This document shows positions 8,881 to 17,861 of a stretch of DNA of 64,000 nucleotides, piece after piece. The stretch is from Acidobacteriota bacterium. Its GTDB lineage: Bacteria; Acidobacteriota; Terriglobia; Terriglobales; Acidobacteriaceae. Location: assembly GCA_021792135.1 (NCBI GenBank), contig JAJYVF010000011.1:78570-142569 (forward strand), in the 5' to 3' direction. The first letter of the stretch is position 1. Each line of letters starts with the position of its first letter. The notes under the pieces were generated by a model. The model saw only the letters and a list, made by a program, of their open reading frames with translations. It had not been told where the DNA came from and searched no databases. The translations under genes and the position numbers were made by a program.

Positions 8881-9555
8881 GGAACGCCGCAAGGCGGTCC
8901 TCTGTCACCGCCGCTGGCCAATGTGCTGCTGGATGAGGTGGACAGGGAACTGGAACGGAGGGGCCACTGCTTCGTGCGCTACGCCGACGATGCGAACGAT
9001 TATGTCCGCAGCCGTCGCGCGGGCAAGCGAGTGATGGCCCTGCTGCCGGGGCTGTAAGGCAAACTGCGTCTCACGGTCAACCCGACCAGGAGCGCAGTGG
9101 CCAGCCTGTTCCAGCGCAGGTTCTTGGGCTGCAGCTTCTGGGTGGCGCCCGGCGGCAAGATCAAACGCCGGGTAGCCAGCAGGCCGATGGCCGCGTTCAG
9201 GCAGCGGGTGCGGAAACTCACCCGTCGCGCGGGTGGGCGCAGTCTCGAAGGAGTGGTGAAGCACATGCGCGACTACGTGCTGGGATGGAAGGCTTACTTC
9301 CGGCTGGCGCAGGCACCGAGGGTCTGGGATGAACCGGACCGGTGGATGCGGCACCGGATGCGGGCCGTGCAACTCAGGCACTGGAAACGCAGCGACACTG
9401 TTTATCGGGAACTGCTGGCTCTGGGAGCTTGCTCTGATGTTGCTGCACAAGTGGCGGCCAACGCCCACCGCTGGTGGCGCAACAGCGGGATGCTCCTGAA
9501 CGCGGTTCTGAATCCGGCATGGGCGGACAGGCTGGGTATACCCCGTCTCGGTTGA
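8881..9555 (+). pseudogene. Group II intron reverse transcriptase/maturase remnant (LtrA-like)
   Basis: In one frame the sequence reads GTPQGGPLSP, PLANVLLDEVDRELERRG, then the catalytic YADD box (CFVRYADDANDYVRSRRAG), a TAA stop at 9055-9057, and then continues in the same frame with GKLRLTVNP, FLGCSFW and the maturase X-domain hallmark (MRDYVLGWKAYFRLA), ending at TGA 9553-9555. So the C-terminal half of an intron-encoded protein is present but interrupted by an in-frame stop. RT motifs 0-3, including the first catalytic Asp, are gone. It cannot encode an active reverse transcriptase. Confidence 0.85.
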
Positions 9556-9571
9556 CCTCAACTTCCTGAAT

Positions 9572-9632
9572 CGCCCGCTGCGGACCCGCATGCCGGGTGG
9601 TGTGGCAGGGGAGAGCGGCTATCCGCTCCCCC
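9572..9632 (+). ncRNA. Domain 5/6-like hairpins of the group II intron
   Basis: The first hairpin pairs CGCCCG (9572-9577) with CGGGTG (9594-9599) around an inner TGCG/CGCA stem with a GACC loop, matching the size and shape of a group II domain 5. The second pairs GGGG plus GAGCGG (9608-9618) with CCGCTC plus CCCC (9623-9632) around a CTAT loop, in the position of domain 6; the bulged A lies on the 5' arm, so I cannot point to a canonical branch-point A. Together they define the 3' end of the intron. Confidence 0.55.
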
Positions 9633-9658
9633 TATGCCGATTTGAAGCCCGGCCTTTC

Positions 9659-10267
9659 TCAGAAATGATAGGCGATGCCGACCACTGGCTGGTAAACGTT
9701 GAAGAAGGTGTCGGTACGGAAGCCGTTGTTGGGGTACTGGAAGCTCGGCGCCTTCATGACCAGGCCCCGATATTCGGCGCGAATGTCGAAGCTGGGGCTG
9801 ATCTCGTAGGCAAAGCCCCCGCCATAAATGCCCCCGATGCTGAGATTCCTGCTGATCTGGAACGTCTGCGTCTTGGCATCATCGATGGGCAGGAACATGA
9901 ATGCGCCCGGACCCAGTTCGATGAAGGGATTCCAGTTCCTGAACGTGAAGCTGCGGACGTAGGCGGCAGAGACTTCCTGAATGCGGTCGTGGATCCGAAA
10001 GGCGCCGAAGTTGGTAACGTAGTGCTGTATGTTCTGGTTGTACTGGTAATTGGCTTCCAGAGCTCCGTGCGGGGTGAGCATGAAGCGATAGCTGACCAGC
10101 ATCCCATAAAGCCCGGCGGTGGAGTGGAGATTGACTGCATTGCCGGAGACGAAGGGCTGCATCCATGCAGCGTCGCTCATACTGATGTCCTGCCGGCTTT
10201 CCTGCGCAAAAGCCGGCACTGCCACAAGAGGCAGCAACCATAGAAACAACAACAGCGATTTCTTCAT
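9659..10267 (-). CDS. Small outer-membrane beta-barrel protein
   Basis: 202 residues with a signal peptide (MKKSLLLFLWLLPLVAVPAF, cut after AFAQ) and a mature part of alternating aromatic and polar residues, ending in Tyr-His-Phe (VVGIAYHF), the terminal aromatic typical of proteins inserted by the Bam machinery. Segments such as GLYGMLVSYRFMLTPHGALE and SFDIRAEYRGLV look like OmpA/OmpW-type eight-strand barrels. I chose the ATG at 10267, where the signal peptide begins. The specific function is not known; related proteins are annotated only as outer membrane beta-barrel. The gene stands alone between the intron fragment and the LysR gene. Confidence 0.8.
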   Translation of the reverse strand: MKKSLLLFLWLLPLVAVPAFAQESRQDISMSDAAWMQPFVSGNAVNLHSTAGLYGMLVSYRFMLTPHGALEANYQYNQNIQHYVTNFGAFRIHDRIQEVSAAYVRSFTFRNWNPFIELGPGAFMFLPIDDAKTQTFQISRNLSIGGIYGGGFAYEISPSFDIRAEYRGLVMKAPSFQYPNNGFRTDTFFNVYQPVVGIAYHF

Positions 10268-10411
10268 TCCTGGGTGAACCTCTTCAACTACCTGTTGGGA
10301 CTGCACGCCGCAGCGCCGGACCCGCAGGCTCCGTGAAATTGCAAACATCGAGGGGATGTCTACCACGCCATTGTACCTGCCGCAGGGCATTTCCACAGCG
10401 TGTCGAGGAAG

Positions 10412-11392
10412 TCACGGCTGCGCGGAAGGCCGAGACTGCGCATCCGCACGGACGCGTGCCGATGCGCGCGGTACCACCTGTTCCACGCGCCACGCAAAGG
10501 GATGGCCGCGCTGGGAGGCGAGATTCTTCACGGCAGCGAGAAAGGCGAGGCCGGCGTGCGAGAGGCTGGAGTGGGCGCGGTGCACGAGCCACAGGCGGCG
10601 CGTGATTTTCAGCTCGGGCACGGCGACCTGCACCAGTTCGCCGCGCGCCAGCTCCGGCTCCACAGTAAGACCGGGGACCAGGGCGACGCCATTGCCCAGA
10701 GCGACGAAACGCTTGATGGCTTCGAGGCTGGGCAGCTCCACCCCCATATTGAGGGGAGTGTGATGGCGGGCGAAGGTCTCGATAACACGCTGCCGGAGCG
10801 GCGAAGCGACATTGTGGGCGATGAAGTTCTGGGCTCCGAGTTCACGGATCGAAACCTGCTTGTGCCTCGCAAGCGGATGCCCGGGATCGACGACGAACAC
10901 AACAGAGTCGGTGTAGACGGCGATGGAGCGGAGCCGGTCGTCGTCGGGCCGGAAGGAGAGGATGCCAAACTCGATGGCGCGCTCCAGCAACTGATCGGAA
11001 ATGCGGCTGGCGAGCGAGCGCTGCACGGTGACCCCGATGTGGGGACAGACGCGGCGGAAGGCATCGAGCACCGGCAACAGCCAGAGGCAGGTGTATTCGT
11101 TGGCAACCACGGTGAGGCGGCCGCGTTCGAGGGAGCGCAGTTCTTCGAGGGCGGTGACGGTTTCGCCGCGCAGCTGGAGGAGCCGCTCGGCGTATCCGCG
11201 GAGTAACTCGCCGGCGGCGGTGAGAGTGCCTTCGCGCGAGGAGCGCTCCAGGAGAGGCTCACCCACCTCTTCTTCCAGTTTGCGGATGGTGTGGCTGATG
11301 GCGGGCTGGGTGCGGCGCAGGCGCAGCGCAGCGCGGGAAAAGCCCTTCTCCTCGACGACGGCCAGGAAGGTTTCGAGCTGAGAGAGATCCAT
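10412..11392 (-). CDS. LysR-family transcriptional regulator
   Basis: 326 residues from ATG 11392 (MDLSQLETFLAVVEEKGFSR). The N-terminal winged helix-turn-helix is clear (ALRLRRTQPAISHTIRKLEE), followed by a periplasmic-binding-like effector domain (LTVVANEYTCLWLLPVLDAF onwards). The gene is divergent from leuA with 122 bases between the starts, the usual geometry for a LysR protein controlling its neighbour. It may therefore regulate the leucine/isoleucine-valine operon, possibly in response to a pathway intermediate such as 2-isopropylmalate or acetolactate. That role is inferred from position only. Confidence 0.9.
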   Translation of the reverse strand: MDLSQLETFLAVVEEKGFSRAALRLRRTQPAISHTIRKLEEEVGEPLLERSSREGTLTAAGELLRGYAERLLQLRGETVTALEELRSLERGRLTVVANEYTCLWLLPVLDAFRRVCPHIGVTVQRSLASRISDQLLERAIEFGILSFRPDDDRLRSIAVYTDSVVFVVDPGHPLARHKQVSIRELGAQNFIAHNVASPLRQRVIETFARHHTPLNMGVELPSLEAIKRFVALGNGVALVPGLTVEPELARGELVQVAVPELKITRRLWLVHRAHSSLSHAGLAFLAAVKNLASQRGHPFAWRVEQVVPRASARVRADAQSRPSAQP

Positions 11393-11514
11393 AAGGACAT
11401 TCTGCGAAAGCAGCCACAATCAGCTTACACATGAGAATAGTTTATGGAAATGCAAAGTATTACAAATTTGCTTTATGATGCCGCCTTTGCGAAACTGACC
11501 GGGAGAGGAGCAAG
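11393..11514. promoter_or_regulatory. Divergent control region, LysR gene / leuA
   Basis: The 122-base divergent space is AT-rich compared with its surroundings. It holds an inverted GCAAA (11452-11456) and TTTGC (11467-11471), a plausible LysR-type box, and a TATGAT (11474-11479) that could be the leuA -10 box with no good -35 partner, as expected of an activated promoter. A strong ribosome binding site, GAGAGGAG, lies just before the leuA ATG at 11515. Confidence 0.35.
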
Positions 11515-12816
11515 ATGGCTCCAGGCGCTGGATTCGCGCGCGAACTGAGTCCCTTGTTCCGCCGGGAAGAGCACCCTATGCCCCAGAACCGGATCCACTT
11601 CTTCGACACCACCCTGCGCGACGGCGAGCAGTCGCCGGGCTGCAGCATGACCCACCATGAAAAGCTGGCGCTGGCCGGTTCGCTGGCCGAGCTCGGGGTG
11701 GATATCCTGGAAGCCGGCTTTGCGATTGCTTCCGACGGCGACTTTGCAGCGATCTCGGCGATTGCCGAGCAGGTGCGCGGGCCGAAGATCGCTTCCCTGG
11801 CCAGGGCGCGGCGTGAAGACATCGAGCGGGCGGCGAAATCGGTGGAGAGGGCGGAACGGCCGCGGATTCATGTTTTTCTGGCCAGCTCGGATATTCATCT
11901 GCAGTACAAGCTGAGAATGACGCGGGAACAGGCGCTGGAGCAGGTTGCCCGGATGGTGGCGCTGGCCCGGACCTATGTCGATGACGTGGAGTTCTCGCCG
12001 GAAGATTCAACGCGAACCGACCATGATTTTCTCTGCCAGTTTGTGGAGGCGGCGATCCGGGCCGGCGCGACGACCATCAATCTGCCGGATACCGTGGGCT
12101 ATGCGACTCCGGAAGAGTACGCCGCGATGTTCAGGATGATCCTGGAGCGGGTGGCGGGAGCCGAGAAGGTGATTCTGTCGACGCACTGCCACAACGATCT
12201 GGGGCTGGCGGTCGCGAATACGCTGGCGGCGATCCGGGCCGGGGCGCGGCAGGTGGAGTGCACCATCAACGGCATCGGCGAGCGCGCGGGCAATGCCGCG
12301 CTCGAAGAGATCGCCGCGGCGCTGCGGGTGCGGGCGGATGCCTATCCGTGGGAGCACGGGCTGAAGACGGAAAAGCTGTATCCGGTAAGCCGGCAACTGG
12401 CGCAGACCATCAGCTTCGGGCCGGCGCCGAATAAAGCGGTGGTGGGCGAAAACGCCTTTGCCCACGAGGCGGGAATTCACCAGCACGGCGTGCTGTCGAA
12501 TCCGCTGACTTACGAGATCATGACGCCGGCTTCAGTAGGCGTGCCCACGAATCGGATGGTGCTGGGCAAACATTCCGGGCGGCATGCCCTGCGGTCCCGG
12601 CTGCACGAACTGGGGTATCGGCTGTCTGCGGCGGATCTGGATGCGGCGTACCTGGCATTCACGGAACTGGCCGATCGCAAGAAGGCGATCTACGACCAGG
12701 ACCTGATTAACCTGGTGGCGCATCACCGCCGCCACGAAGACCTCATTTCCGAAGAGCAGACTGGGGACGGTCCGCGCGGCGGCGATCCCGCCTTCGCGGA
12801 GCCCACGGTGCATTAG
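11515..12816 (+). CDS. leuA: 2-isopropylmalate synthase without C-terminal regulatory domain
   Basis: 433 residues. LeuA condenses acetyl-CoA with 2-ketoisovalerate, the committed step of leucine synthesis. The TIM-barrel core carries [18 protein letters not shown], the metal-binding [12 protein letters not shown] and [15 protein letters not shown], followed by the linker subdomains ([26 protein letters not shown]). The protein ends about 40 residues after [12 protein letters not shown], where normal LeuA of about 515-520 residues begins its leucine-binding domain. Only 61 bases separate it from leuB, so the domain is absent rather than frameshifted. The ATG at 11515 has a strong ribosome binding site; homology begins near a second ATG at 11578, which could also be used. 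Confidence 0.93.
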   Translation: MAPGAGFARELSPLFRREEHPMPQNRIHFFDTTLRDGEQSPGCSMTHHEKLALAGSLAELGVDILEAGFAIASDGDFAAISAIAEQVRGPKIASLARARREDIERAAKSVERAERPRIHVFLASSDIHLQYKLRMTREQALEQVARMVALARTYVDDVEFSPEDSTRTDHDFLCQFVEAAIRAGATTINLPDTVGYATPEEYAAMFRMILERVAGAEKVILSTHCHNDLGLAVANTLAAIRAGARQVECTINGIGERAGNAALEEIAAALRVRADAYPWEHGLKTEKLYPVSRQLAQTISFGPAPNKAVVGENAFAHEAGIHQHGVLSNPLTYEIMTPASVGVPTNRMVLGKHSGRHALRSRLHELGYRLSAADLDAAYLAFTELADRKKAIYDQDLINLVAHHRRHEDLISEEQTGDGPRGGDPAFAEPTVH

Positions 12817-12877
12817 AGATCAACCCTGAACCCGGTGGTCAGCCGGCAGAAGGGAAAACCATCTTCCAGGAAAGTTC

Positions 12878-13978
12878 ATGACGAAGAAGCTGAAGATTCT
12901 GGTGGTCGCCGGCGACGGAATCGGGCCGGAAGTGACGGGCGAAGCCGTCCGGGTGCTGCAGTCGGTGGCGGAAGAGGGCGGACACGAGTTTACGTTCCGC
13001 GAAGAGCCGATAGGCGGCGTGGCGATTCAAGGGCAGGGTTCTCCGCTGCCGAAGGTGACGCTCGAAGCCGCGCTGGCCAGCGATGCCGTGCTGTTGGGCG
13101 CGGTGGGGGGAAACGAGTTCAATGCGCTGCCGCCGAGCGAGCGCCCCGAGGCCGGGCTGCTGCAGCTGAGGAACGCGCTGGGGGGCTTTGCCAATCTGCG
13201 GCCGTCGTTCGCGTGGCCGGGGCTGAGCGCGAATTCGCCGCTGCGGCCGGAGGTGGTGGAAGGCGCGGACATTCTTTTTGTGCGCGAGCTGCTGGGCGGC
13301 CTGTATTTCGGCGAGCCGCGGCAGTGGGACAGGGCGAAGGGCGCGGCCTGGAATACGATGCGCTACACGCGCGACGAGGTGGTCCGCGTGGCGAAGGTGG
13401 CCTTCGAGCTGGCATCGAAGCGGGGGAAGAAGCTGACCTCGGTCGATAAGGCCAACGTGCTGGAGGTTTCCCAGCTGTGGCGGGCGGCGGTGACCGAGGT
13501 TGCGAAGGATTATCCGGATGTCGCCGTGGAACACCAGTATGTGGACGCCATGGCCATGCACCTGATGAACCGGCCGCGGGACTTCGACGTGGTGCTGACG
13601 GAGAATCTGTTTGGCGACATTTTGTCCGATGAGGCCGCGGTGATTACCGGATCGCTGGGCATGCTGCCTTCGGCGACCATCGGCGGCAAGGTGAACCTGT
13701 ACGAGCCGGTGCACGGGTCGGCTCCGGATATCGCGGGCAAGGGCATCGCAAATCCGCTGGGCGCGATTCTGACGGCCGCGATGGTGCTGCGCTACTCGGC
13801 GGGCCTGGAAGATGAGGCGCAGGCGATTGAGGCGGCGGTGAAGCAGGTGCTGGCGCAGGGCGCGCGCACGGCGGATCTGGCCCGCGGGGACAAGTCGGTG
13901 AAGGTGCTGTCGACCCCGGAGGTCGGCGCGAAGGTGCTGGAAGCGCTGGGATCGCGGACGGGAGCGGCGGCTCGTTAG
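12878..13978 (+). CDS. leuB: 3-isopropylmalate dehydrogenase
   Basis: 366 residues of the isocitrate/isopropylmalate dehydrogenase fold. It oxidises and decarboxylates 3-isopropylmalate with NAD+ in leucine synthesis. Landmarks are the N-terminal [16 protein letters not shown], the substrate loop around LLQLRNAL, the catalytic Lys/Asp region ([35 protein letters not shown]) and the cofactor loop [20 protein letters not shown]. The HGSAPDIAG motif with the downstream pattern fits LeuB rather than isocitrate dehydrogenase. GGAAAG lies upstream of the ATG. It is the second gene of the operon. Confidence 0.96.
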   Translation: MTKKLKILVVAGDGIGPEVTGEAVRVLQSVAEEGGHEFTFREEPIGGVAIQGQGSPLPKVTLEAALASDAVLLGAVGGNEFNALPPSERPEAGLLQLRNALGGFANLRPSFAWPGLSANSPLRPEVVEGADILFVRELLGGLYFGEPRQWDRAKGAAWNTMRYTRDEVVRVAKVAFELASKRGKKLTSVDKANVLEVSQLWRAAVTEVAKDYPDVAVEHQYVDAMAMHLMNRPRDFDVVLTENLFGDILSDEAAVITGSLGMLPSATIGGKVNLYEPVHGSAPDIAGKGIANPLGAILTAAMVLRYSAGLEDEAQAIEAAVKQVLAQGARTADLARGDKSVKVLSTPEVGAKVLEALGSRTGAAAR

Positions 13979-14039
13979 AGCAGGCCTGGCCGGCGGGCTC
14001 TTGGCCCACGGACGCGGACTCAGAATGACGGGAAGGGTT

Positions 14040-15473
14040 ATGACTGGAAATCCGAAGACATTATTTGAGAAGGTTTGGGAGTCGCACATCGTGGCCGAGC
14101 CGCAGGGAGAGCCTGCGCTGCTCTACGTCGATCTGCACCTGATTCATGAAGTGACCTCGCCGCAGGCGTTTGAGGGGCTGCGCATGGCGGGGCGGAAGGT
14201 GCGGCGTCCGGACCGCTCGGTGGCCACGGTGGATCACAACGTGCCCACGACGGCGAACCGGCTGGTGATCGAGGACCCCATTGCCGCGAAGCAGATTGAG
14301 ACGCTCAGGAAGAACTGCGCGGACTTCGGCATCACGCTGTACGATGTGCAGTCGCCACGGCAGGGCATCGTGCATGTGATCGGGCCGGAGCTGGGGCTGA
14401 CCAAGCCGGGCATGACGATTGTCTGCGGCGATTCGCATACTTCGACGCACGGCGCGCTGGGGGCGCTGGCGTTCGGCATCGGCACCTCGGAAGTGGAGCA
14501 TGTGCTGGCAACGCAGTGCCTGCCGCAGTCGCGGCCGAAGACCTTCCGCATCTCCGTCGAGGGCGAACTGCCCGAGGGCGTGACCGCGAAAGACATCGTG
14601 CTGGGCATCATCGGCCGCATCGGCACGGATGGTGCGACGGGTTACGTGGTCGAGTACGCCGGTTCGGCCATTCGCTCGCTGAGCATGGAAGGCCGGATGA
14701 CCATCTGCAACATGAGCATCGAGGCCGGGGCGCGGGCGGGCATGATCGCTCCCGACGAGACGACCTTTGCGTGGCTGAAGGGGCGGCCGTTTGCGCCGCA
14801 GGGCGCGGCGTGGGATGAGGCGGTTGCCGAATGGCGCAAACTGGCCACCGATCCGGGCGCGAAGTTCGACCGCGAGCTGGTGATTCCCGCCATCGAGCTG
14901 GAGCCCTTCGTGACGTGGGGAACGAATCCGGGGATGGTGGTCGCGGTGACCGGCCAGGTGCCCGATCCCTCGGAGGCGCAGAGCGAGTCCGACAGGCGGG
15001 GTTATGCGCGGGCGCTCGAGTACATGGATCTGAAGCCGGGCACGCCGATCGAGGAGATCGCCATCGACCGCGTGTTTATCGGGTCGTGCACCAATTCGCG
15101 GATCGAAGACCTGCGCGCCGCGGCGAAGGTGGTGGCGGGGCACAAAGTTCACCAGAACGTGCGCGCCATGGTGGTCCCGGGATCGCAGCTGGTGAAGGCG
15201 CAGGCGGAAAAGGAAGGCCTGGACGCGATCTTCAGAGAGGCGGGTTTCGAGTGGCGGGAGCCAGGCTGCTCGATGTGCCTGGGGATGAATCCCGACACGC
15301 TGCAGCCGGGCGAGCGCTGCGCCTCGACCAGCAACCGCAACTTCGAAGGGCGGCAGGGACGCGGCGGACGCACGCATCTGGTGAGCCCGATGATGGCGGC
15401 GGCAGCGGCCGTCAGGGGGCACTTCACCGACGTGCGGACGTGGGAATTCAGGAAGGAAGAGGTGCTGGCGTAA
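14040..15473 (+). CDS. leuC: 3-isopropylmalate dehydratase large subunit
   Basis: 477 residues from ATG 14040 ([16 protein letters not shown]); an alternative ATG at 14025 would add five residues. With LeuD it forms the isopropylmalate isomerase, an aconitase-family enzyme with a 4Fe-4S cluster. Cluster cysteines are visible in [12 protein letters not shown] and [11 protein letters not shown], and the family motifs [20 protein letters not shown] and [11 protein letters not shown] are intact. Its TAA stop shares one base with the leuD ATG (TAATG), so the two subunits are translated in a coupled way. Confidence 0.96.
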   Translation: MTGNPKTLFEKVWESHIVAEPQGEPALLYVDLHLIHEVTSPQAFEGLRMAGRKVRRPDRSVATVDHNVPTTANRLVIEDPIAAKQIETLRKNCADFGITLYDVQSPRQGIVHVIGPELGLTKPGMTIVCGDSHTSTHGALGALAFGIGTSEVEHVLATQCLPQSRPKTFRISVEGELPEGVTAKDIVLGIIGRIGTDGATGYVVEYAGSAIRSLSMEGRMTICNMSIEAGARAGMIAPDETTFAWLKGRPFAPQGAAWDEAVAEWRKLATDPGAKFDRELVIPAIELEPFVTWGTNPGMVVAVTGQVPDPSEAQSESDRRGYARALEYMDLKPGTPIEEIAIDRVFIGSCTNSRIEDLRAAAKVVAGHKVHQNVRAMVVPGSQLVKAQAEKEGLDAIFREAGFEWREPGCSMCLGMNPDTLQPGERCASTSNRNFEGRQGRGGRTHLVSPMMAAAAAVRGHFTDVRTWEFRKEEVLA

Positions 15474-16096
15474 TGGAAAAGTTCCGCACATTAACGTCGA
15501 AGGTGATGCCGCTCGACCGGGTGAATGTCGATACCGATCAGATCATTCCCAAGCAGTTTCTGAAGCGCATCGAGCGCACCGGCTACGGCGAGTTTCTGTT
15601 CTTCGACTGGCGCAACGATCCCGGATTCGAGCTGAATAATCCGGGCTACAAGGGCGCGCAGATTCTGGTCGCGGCCAAAAACTTCGGCTGCGGATCGTCG
15701 CGCGAGCATGCGGCGTGGGCGCTGGGGGACTACGGCTTCCGCTGCGTGATTGCGCCGACCTTCGCGGACATCTTCCACTCGAACGCCGGGAAGAACGGAA
15801 TCCTGCTGATCACGCTGCCGGAGGAGCAGGTGCAGACGCTGCTCGACCGGGCGGCGAAAACGGGCGGCTACACGCTGTCGGTTTCGCTCGAAGAGAACAC
15901 GATTCGCGACGAGCAGGGCTTCAGCACGACCTTCTCCATCGATCCTTTTCGCCGCGACTGCCTGCTGAACGGCCTCGACGATATCGGGCTGACGCTGCGG
16001 CACGCGCACGAACTCGATCAGTTTGAACAACAGCACGATGCCGCCTTTTGGGTGACCCCTCGTGCCAACGCATCGGAGGAAGCAGCTCGCGCATGA
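15473..16096 (+). CDS. leuD: 3-isopropylmalate dehydratase small subunit
   Basis: 207 residues, the normal length for LeuD, the swivel subunit of isopropylmalate isomerase. Landmarks are DRVNVDTDQIIPKQFLKRIE near the start and NFGCGSSREHAAWAL, the substrate-binding loop. It follows leuC with a one-base overlap, and its TGA overlaps the ilvD start by four bases (ATGA). That ties the leucine branch directly to the valine/isoleucine branch in the same message. Confidence 0.96.
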   Translation: MEKFRTLTSKVMPLDRVNVDTDQIIPKQFLKRIERTGYGEFLFFDWRNDPGFELNNPGYKGAQILVAAKNFGCGSSREHAAWALGDYGFRCVIAPTFADIFHSNAGKNGILLITLPEEQVQTLLDRAAKTGGYTLSVSLEENTIRDEQGFSTTFSIDPFRRDCLLNGLDDIGLTLRHAHELDQFEQQHDAAFWVTPRANASEEAARA

Positions 16097-17784
16097 GCAC
16101 GAATGGCAAGACGTCGTCCGGGAAGCTCTATTCCATCGCTGTCACTGAAGGACCGAACCGCGCACCGGCGCGCGCCATGTTTCGCGCCTCGGGATTCACG
16201 CGCGAGGATCTGAGCAAGCCGATCATCGGGATCGCCAATACCTGGACCGAAATCGGCCCGTGCAACTTTCATCTGCGGCGCATTGCCGAGGCTGTGAAGC
16301 AGGGCATTCGCGAGGCCGGCGGCACCCCCATGGAGTTCAACACCGTCACCATCTCCGATGGGATCACCATGGGAACCGAGGGCATGAAGGCTTCGCTGAT
16401 CAGCCGCGAAGTGATCGCCGATTCGGTAGAACTGGTGACGCGCGGCAATCAATTCGACGGGCTGGTGTGCATCGCGGGATGCGACAAGAACATGCCGGGC
16501 ACGGTGATGGCGCTGGCGCGGCTCGACATTCCCGGGATGATGCTCTATGGCGGCTCGATTGCGCCGGGACATCTGAACGGAAAGGATCTGACGATCCAGG
16601 ATGTCTTCGAGGCGGTGGGCGCGCACGCCGCGGGCAAGCTGGATGACGCCGGTCTGGAAGCGGTGGAAACGCATGCCTGTCCGGGCGAAGGCGCATGCGG
16701 CGGCCAGTTCACCGCGAACACCATGGCGATGGCCTGCGAATTTCTGGGGATCTCGCCGATGGGGCTCTCCGGCGTACCGGCCTTCATTGAGGAGAAGCTG
16801 GAGGCTTCGCGGCAGGCGGGGCGCATCGTGATGGATCTGGTGCGGCGCGGGATCAGGCCCAGCCAGCTGATCACGCCGAAAGCTCTCGAGAACGCTATCG
16901 CCAGCGTTGCGGCTTCGGGCGGATCGACCAATGCCGTCCTCCACTTCCTCGCGATTGCGAAGGAGGCAGGCATTCCGCTCACCATTGACGATTTCGACCG
17001 CATCAGCACGAAGACGCCGCTGCTCTGCGATCTGAAGCCGGGCGGCAAATATGTGGCCGTGGATTATCAGGCCGCGGGCGGCAGCCGCCTGCTGGCGAAG
17101 CGGCTGGTGGATGCGGGGCTGATTGACGGTTCGTGCCCCAACGTAAGCGGCAAGACGCTGGCGGAAGAAGCGGCCGAAGCGAAAGAGACGCCGGGGCAGG
17201 AGGTCATTCATACGCTCGACAGGGCGCTGAAGCCGTCGGGCGGCCTGGTGATCCTCAAAGGGAATCTGGCGCCCGAGGGCTGCGTGATCAAGGTGGCGGG
17301 GCACAAGCGCCTGGAGCATCGCGGGCCGGCCCGCGTCTTCGACAACGAGCATGCGGCCTTCCACGCCGTGGAGTCCGGCCAGATCAAGCCGAATGACGTG
17401 ATGGTCATCCGCTACGAGGGCCCGAGAGGCGGACCCGGCATGCAGGAGATGCTGGGCGTGACCGCTGCGGTCGCAGGCATTCCGGAGCTGACCGACACGG
17501 TCGCGCTGCTGACGGACGGACGATTCTCCGGTGCGACGCGCGGGCTGATGGCCGGCCACGTGGCGCCCGAGGCTGCTGTCGGCGGCCCAATCGCGGCGGT
17601 ACGCGAAGGCGACATCATCCATTTCGATATCCCCAACCGCAAGCTGAATGTCGAGATTGCAGATGCCGAAGTCGCGAAGCGATTGAAGGAGTGGAAGAAG
17701 CCGGAGCCGAGATTTGCGCGCGGCGTCTTCCGCAAGTACGCCAATTCGGTTTCGTCGGCGGCCGAGGGCGCAGTCACGAATTAG
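16093..17784 (+). CDS. ilvD: Dihydroxy-acid dehydratase
   Basis: 563 residues from ATG 16093, which overlaps the leuD stop. It dehydrates 2,3-dihydroxy-isovalerate and -methylvalerate, the third common step of valine and isoleucine synthesis. Fe-S ligand cysteines sit in GIANTWTEIGPCNFHL, IAGCDKNMPG and PGEGACGGQFTANTMAMA. The C-terminal part has LTDGRFSGATRGLMAGHVAPEA, the usual catalytic Ser region. Length and motifs fit IlvD rather than the sugar-acid dehydratase EDD or the longer aldonate dehydratases, and the operon context supports this. Confidence 0.96.
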   Translation: MSTNGKTSSGKLYSIAVTEGPNRAPARAMFRASGFTREDLSKPIIGIANTWTEIGPCNFHLRRIAEAVKQGIREAGGTPMEFNTVTISDGITMGTEGMKASLISREVIADSVELVTRGNQFDGLVCIAGCDKNMPGTVMALARLDIPGMMLYGGSIAPGHLNGKDLTIQDVFEAVGAHAAGKLDDAGLEAVETHACPGEGACGGQFTANTMAMACEFLGISPMGLSGVPAFIEEKLEASRQAGRIVMDLVRRGIRPSQLITPKALENAIASVAASGGSTNAVLHFLAIAKEAGIPLTIDDFDRISTKTPLLCDLKPGGKYVAVDYQAAGGSRLLAKRLVDAGLIDGSCPNVSGKTLAEEAAEAKETPGQEVIHTLDRALKPSGGLVILKGNLAPEGCVIKVAGHKRLEHRGPARVFDNEHAAFHAVESGQIKPNDVMVIRYEGPRGGPGMQEMLGVTAAVAGIPELTDTVALLTDGRFSGATRGLMAGHVAPEAAVGGPIAAVREGDIIHFDIPNRKLNVEIADAEVAKRLKEWKKPEPRFARGVFRKYANSVSSAAEGAVTN

Positions 17785-17861
17785 CTGGAAGCGGGTAGCA
17801 GTCGTGGGCCAGGCAGCACAAAGCGCGTTCCCCAGAGCGCACTAAGAACGAGGAGCACAAC

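Larger units (their letters stand above)
8881..9643 (+). mobile_element. 5'-truncated group II intron fragment
   Basis: The fragment starts abruptly with reverse transcriptase motif 4 (GTPQGGPLSP, from 8881), continues through the maturase region, and ends with two hairpins resembling domains 5 and 6 of a group II intron. The 5' ribozyme domains and the first half of the intron protein are absent. Loss of the 5' part is typical of incomplete reverse transcription during retrohoming or of later deletion. Its left end coincides with the break in the S41 gene, and its right end lies about 15 bases before the next gene. The 3' end at about 9643 (after CTATGCCGATT) is estimated by resemblance to related introns. 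Confidence 0.75.

Noticed and set aside
14061..15491. 476-codon minus-strand frame opposite leuC
   Set aside because: Shadow of leuC with Arg/His-rich sequence, no motifs and no start signal.
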